Source: Mycolicibacterium arabiense
GTDB taxonomy: Bacteria > Actinomycetota > Actinomycetes > Mycobacteriales > Mycobacteriaceae
Assembly (NCBI RefSeq): GCF_010731815.2
Contig: NZ_AP022593.1
Coordinates: 2,170,001-2,234,000, forward strand
Reading direction: 5' to 3'
Length of the DNA stretch: 64,000 nucleotides
Shown: positions 62,194 through 64,000 of the stretch, piece by piece
Numbering within the stretch: the stretch's first letter is position 1
How the letters are laid out: every line of letters begins with the position of its first letter
Position numbers and translations under genes: made by a program
The notes under the pieces: model-generated
What the model was told of the DNA's origin: nothing
Databases searched by the model: none
The model's input: only the letters and a program-made list of their open reading frames with translations

Positions 62194-62220
62194 TGTCACA
62201 CATCGGGGGGCTGCGTCGTC
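62194..62220 (+). promoter_or_regulatory. Predicted ECF41 sigma-factor promoter
   Basis: TGTCACA at 62194-62200 and CGTC at 62217-62220 are separated by exactly 16 bp, the reported consensus of ECF41-type promoters (TGTCACA-N16-CGTC). It lies just upstream of the CMD-like gene at 62229, and an ECF41 sigma factor is encoded next to that gene at 62798. Confidence 0.75.
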
Positions 62221-62228
62221 TGAGGAGT

Positions 62229-62801
62229 ATGACCACGCGACTCGAACCCCTGTCCCCCACCAAGGCATCGCTGATGACCCGGCTGATGTGGCGCTACACC
62301 AGGCGTCGCTTCGGTAAGGTGCCCGAACCGTTCGCCGTGTACGCCCACCATCCCGGGCTGATGCTCGCCGGCGCCGTGCACGAGGGCATGCTCGAGCGGG
62401 CGTCGGGCGACCTACCCGCCAGCGTTCGCCAGCTCGCCGTCTACTGGACCGCGCGGACCGTCGGCTGCTCCTGGTGCGTCGACTTCGGATCGATGCTGAT
62501 GCGCATGGACGGCCTCGACCTCGACCGGCTCCAGCAGATCGACTCCTACGCCACCTCGCCACACTTCTCCGACGACGAACGCGCCGCGATCGCCTACGCC
62601 GACGCGATCACCATCGACCCCCACACCGTCACCGACGAACAAGTCGCCGATCTGCGAAACCGGTTCGGCGACAAGGGCGTCATGGAGCTGACCTACCAAA
62701 TCGGCGTCGAGAACATGCGCGCCAGGATGAACGCCGCCCTCGGCATCACCGAGCAGGGCTTCAGCTCGGGCGACGCCTGCCGGGTGCCCTGGGCCACCTA
62801 G
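62229..62801 (+). CDS. Carboxymuconolactone decarboxylase/AhpD-like protein
   Basis: A 190-residue protein of the CMD family. VYWTARTVGCSWCVDFGSML holds a Cys-x2-Cys pair at the position of AhpD-type redox cysteines. VRQLAVYWTA and YADAIT are typical of CMD helices. CMD-like proteins are the commonest partners of ECF41 sigma factors (the COE group). TGAGGAG precedes the ATG at 62229, and an ECF41 promoter lies upstream. Its stop overlaps the convergent sigma gene by 4 nt. Confidence 0.88.
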   Translation: MTTRLEPLSPTKASLMTRLMWRYTRRRFGKVPEPFAVYAHHPGLMLAGAVHEGMLERASGDLPASVRQLAVYWTARTVGCSWCVDFGSMLMRMDGLDLDRLQQIDSYATSPHFSDDERAAIAYADAITIDPHTVTDEQVADLRNRFGDKGVMELTYQIGVENMRARMNAALGITEQGFSSGDACRVPWAT

Positions 62802-63715
62802 TTCGGCGACTCGACTCCGGCCAACGGCGACGCGGTGAACTTGTCCGGGTTGGCGACGTCCCAGATGGCGTACACCAGGCCGTCTCGCACCGTGAGCGCC
62901 TGGATGCGCGGCGCCAGCTCCGGCCAGTCGCCGTCGGTTTGGGTGCGCTCGCTGTAGAAGCCCAACTCGCCGTTGACGAGCGCAAAGCTGCCGCCGGAGA
63001 ACATGTTCGGCCCGTACCTGGCTGCCAGACCGAAGAAGAACCGCGCCACCTTCTCCGGGCCGTGGATGACGCGAGGGGCCGTCGGCGCCTTGCGATTCGA
63101 GTCGCCGGTGAACGTGACCTCCGGGTGCAGCAGGGCGACGACGGCCGACAGGTCACCGCTGGCCATCGCGGCCATCAGCTTGCCGACCACCTCGTCGTGG
63201 TTCGGGTCGCGCGGGGGCGGGGGCGCGCCTGCCACCGTGCGGCGGGCCCGCGACGCCAACTGACGCGCCGACGCCTCGCTGACGCCCAGGACGTCGGCGA
63301 TCTCCGCGAACGGCACGGCGAAGCCGTCGTGCAGCACGAACGCCACGCGCTGGTCGGGCGTCAGCCGCTCGAGGACGACCATCGCGGCGAACCGGGCGTC
63401 CTCGCCCGCCACGACCGCGGCCAGCGGATCGGCGCCCTGCAACGGCGTGACGACCGGCTCGGGCAGCCACTCCCCCACGTAGGTCTCCCGGCGGTGCGCC
63501 GCAGACCGCAACCGGTCGAGGCCGATACGGCTCACCACGGTGGTCAGCCACGCCCTGGGGTCGGTGATGCCATCGCGCTTGGCACCCAGGCCGTTCCACC
63601 GCAGCCAGGCGTCCTGCACCGCGTCCTCGGCGTCGGCGAACGTGCCGGTCAACCGGTAGGCGACGGCGAGCAGATGCGGTCGCAGCCGCTCGAACTCGTC
63701 GACCCGTGTGGTCAC
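62798..63715 (-). CDS. sigJ: ECF41-type sigma factor (SigJ)
   Basis: A 305-residue sigma factor. LRPHLLAVAYRLTGTFADAE and DAVQDAWLRW form region 2. LTPDQRVAFVLHDGFAVPF with the following EIADVLGVSEASARQLASR forms region 4. A SnoaL-like C-terminal domain (about residues 185-305) follows, ending with WDVANPDKFTAS, which matches the NPDKL motif of ECF41. The linker motif is degenerate (GDSNRKAP instead of DGGGK). In ECF41 the C-terminal domain itself controls activity without an anti-sigma factor. Matches SigJ (Rv3328c), downstream of sdh in M. tuberculosis too. Confidence 0.9.
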   Translation of the reverse strand: MTTRVDEFERLRPHLLAVAYRLTGTFADAEDAVQDAWLRWNGLGAKRDGITDPRAWLTTVVSRIGLDRLRSAAHRRETYVGEWLPEPVVTPLQGADPLAAVVAGEDARFAAMVVLERLTPDQRVAFVLHDGFAVPFAEIADVLGVSEASARQLASRARRTVAGAPPPPRDPNHDEVVGKLMAAMASGDLSAVVALLHPEVTFTGDSNRKAPTAPRVIHGPEKVARFFFGLAARYGPNMFSGGSFALVNGELGFYSERTQTDGDWPELAPRIQALTVRDGLVYAIWDVANPDKFTASPLAGVESPN

Positions 63716-63858
63716 CCCACGAGCCTATCGACGTGCCCCGGTTCGGAACAGGCCGTCAACCCCAGCAGTCCGACGGAATCAGTCGTAACGGCATCCGTAA
63801 CGGAACCGATTCGTGGTATCGACACGTCGTAATCAGCGGAACCGTATATTCAGCCACC

Positions 63859-64000
63859 ATGGCAATCGCTGAACAGCCGGGGGCCGCGCCCGCCGTTCTG
63901 GACAAGGGCCTGCAAGCCGGCGCACTCGGCCTGCTGGGCAACGTCACCATCGGACTCGCGTCGGTCGCCCCCGCCTACAGCCTCGCCGCCACCCTGGGCT
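63859..64000 (+). CDS. APC family amino-acid permease (3' truncated)
   Basis: The first 47 residues are visible, starting MAIAEQPGAAPAVLDKGLQA and then LGLLGNVTIGLASVAPAYS. The second part is the first membrane helix of APC-superfamily permeases as seen in mycobacteria. The rest is beyond the window. CGTAACGG occurs twice, at 63784-63791 and 63796-63803, in the 143-bp upstream gap and may be a regulatory site. Substrate unknown. Confidence 0.7.
   Translation, partial: MAIAEQPGAAPAVLDKGLQAGALGLLGNVTIGLASVAPAYSLAATLG

Noticed and set aside
63784..63803. Two CGTAACGG direct repeats before the APC permease considered as a GlnR box.
   Set aside because: The spacing between the GTAAC halves is 7 nt and not 6 nt, and the flanking bases do not fit well. 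It may be another regulator's site, so I left it as a remark in the permease entry.

Overview
The window is high-GC actinobacterial DNA, almost certainly from a non-tuberculous, rapid-grower-type mycobacterium (Mycolicibacterium/Mycobacterium). The main evidence is gene order. From about 20.5 kb onward the genes follow, with local insertions and losses, the M. tuberculosis H37Rv block Rv3295-Rv3328c: TetR, lhr, nei2, an RluA-type pseudouridine synthase, glpD2, lpdA, a Rv3304-like cyclotransferase, amiA1-amiB1, punA, pmmB, upp, a Rv3311-like protein, add-deoA-cdd, sdhCDAB and sigJ. Very Gly-rich PGRS repeats, a HadC-like dehydratase, a 13E12-type DUF222/HNH gene and many GTG starts fit the same group. 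I saw no rRNA, tRNA, CRISPR array or intact insertion sequence.

1-20.4 kb is an accessory, regulator-rich region made of small modules. In most of them an enzyme or membrane protein is encoded head-to-head with its own regulator: DUF308/TetR, SDR/TetR (twice), FAD-monooxygenase operon/LysR, NmrA-like reductase plus metallo-beta-lactamase-fold protein/Rrf2, DJ-1-PfpI/MocR, MFS transporter/XRE-MmyB and SDR/XRE-MmyB. Several of the shared promoter regions carry clear palindromes that look like operators.

20.5-33.6 kb holds a TetR gene and the DNA-repair helicase lhr, a HadC paralogue, a DUF2834 membrane protein, a nitronate-monooxygenase-like gene overlapping nei2, then a desaturase/ferredoxin-reductase pair (desA3 type) with a divergent DesT-like TetR, an enoyl-CoA hydratase and a threonine-aldolase-like enzyme. 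33.6-38.8 kb has an SDR, a small secreted polyproline protein, the overlapping glpD2-pseudouridine synthase pair and lpdA.

39-50 kb starts with an 839-residue secreted PGRS protein that has no PE domain, set between lpdA and the Rv3304-like gene. Then come two M20 amidohydrolases, nucleoside and phosphosugar genes (punA, pmmB), an AbrB-type permease with a divergent MarR regulator, and the DUF222/HNH gene.

50.4-64 kb is mostly nucleoside salvage (upp, add, deoA, cdd) and succinate dehydrogenase (sdhCDAB). A two-gene unit sits where M. tuberculosis has sapM: a small EspC-like protein followed by a WXG-plus-NlpC/P60 protein, which looks like a type VII secretion substrate pair. The right end holds two inverted copies of a structured repeat flanking a small membrane-protein gene, a carboxymuconolactone-decarboxylase-like gene preceded by a textbook ECF41 promoter, the ECF41 sigma factor itself (sigJ type), and the start of an APC-family permease cut by the window edge.
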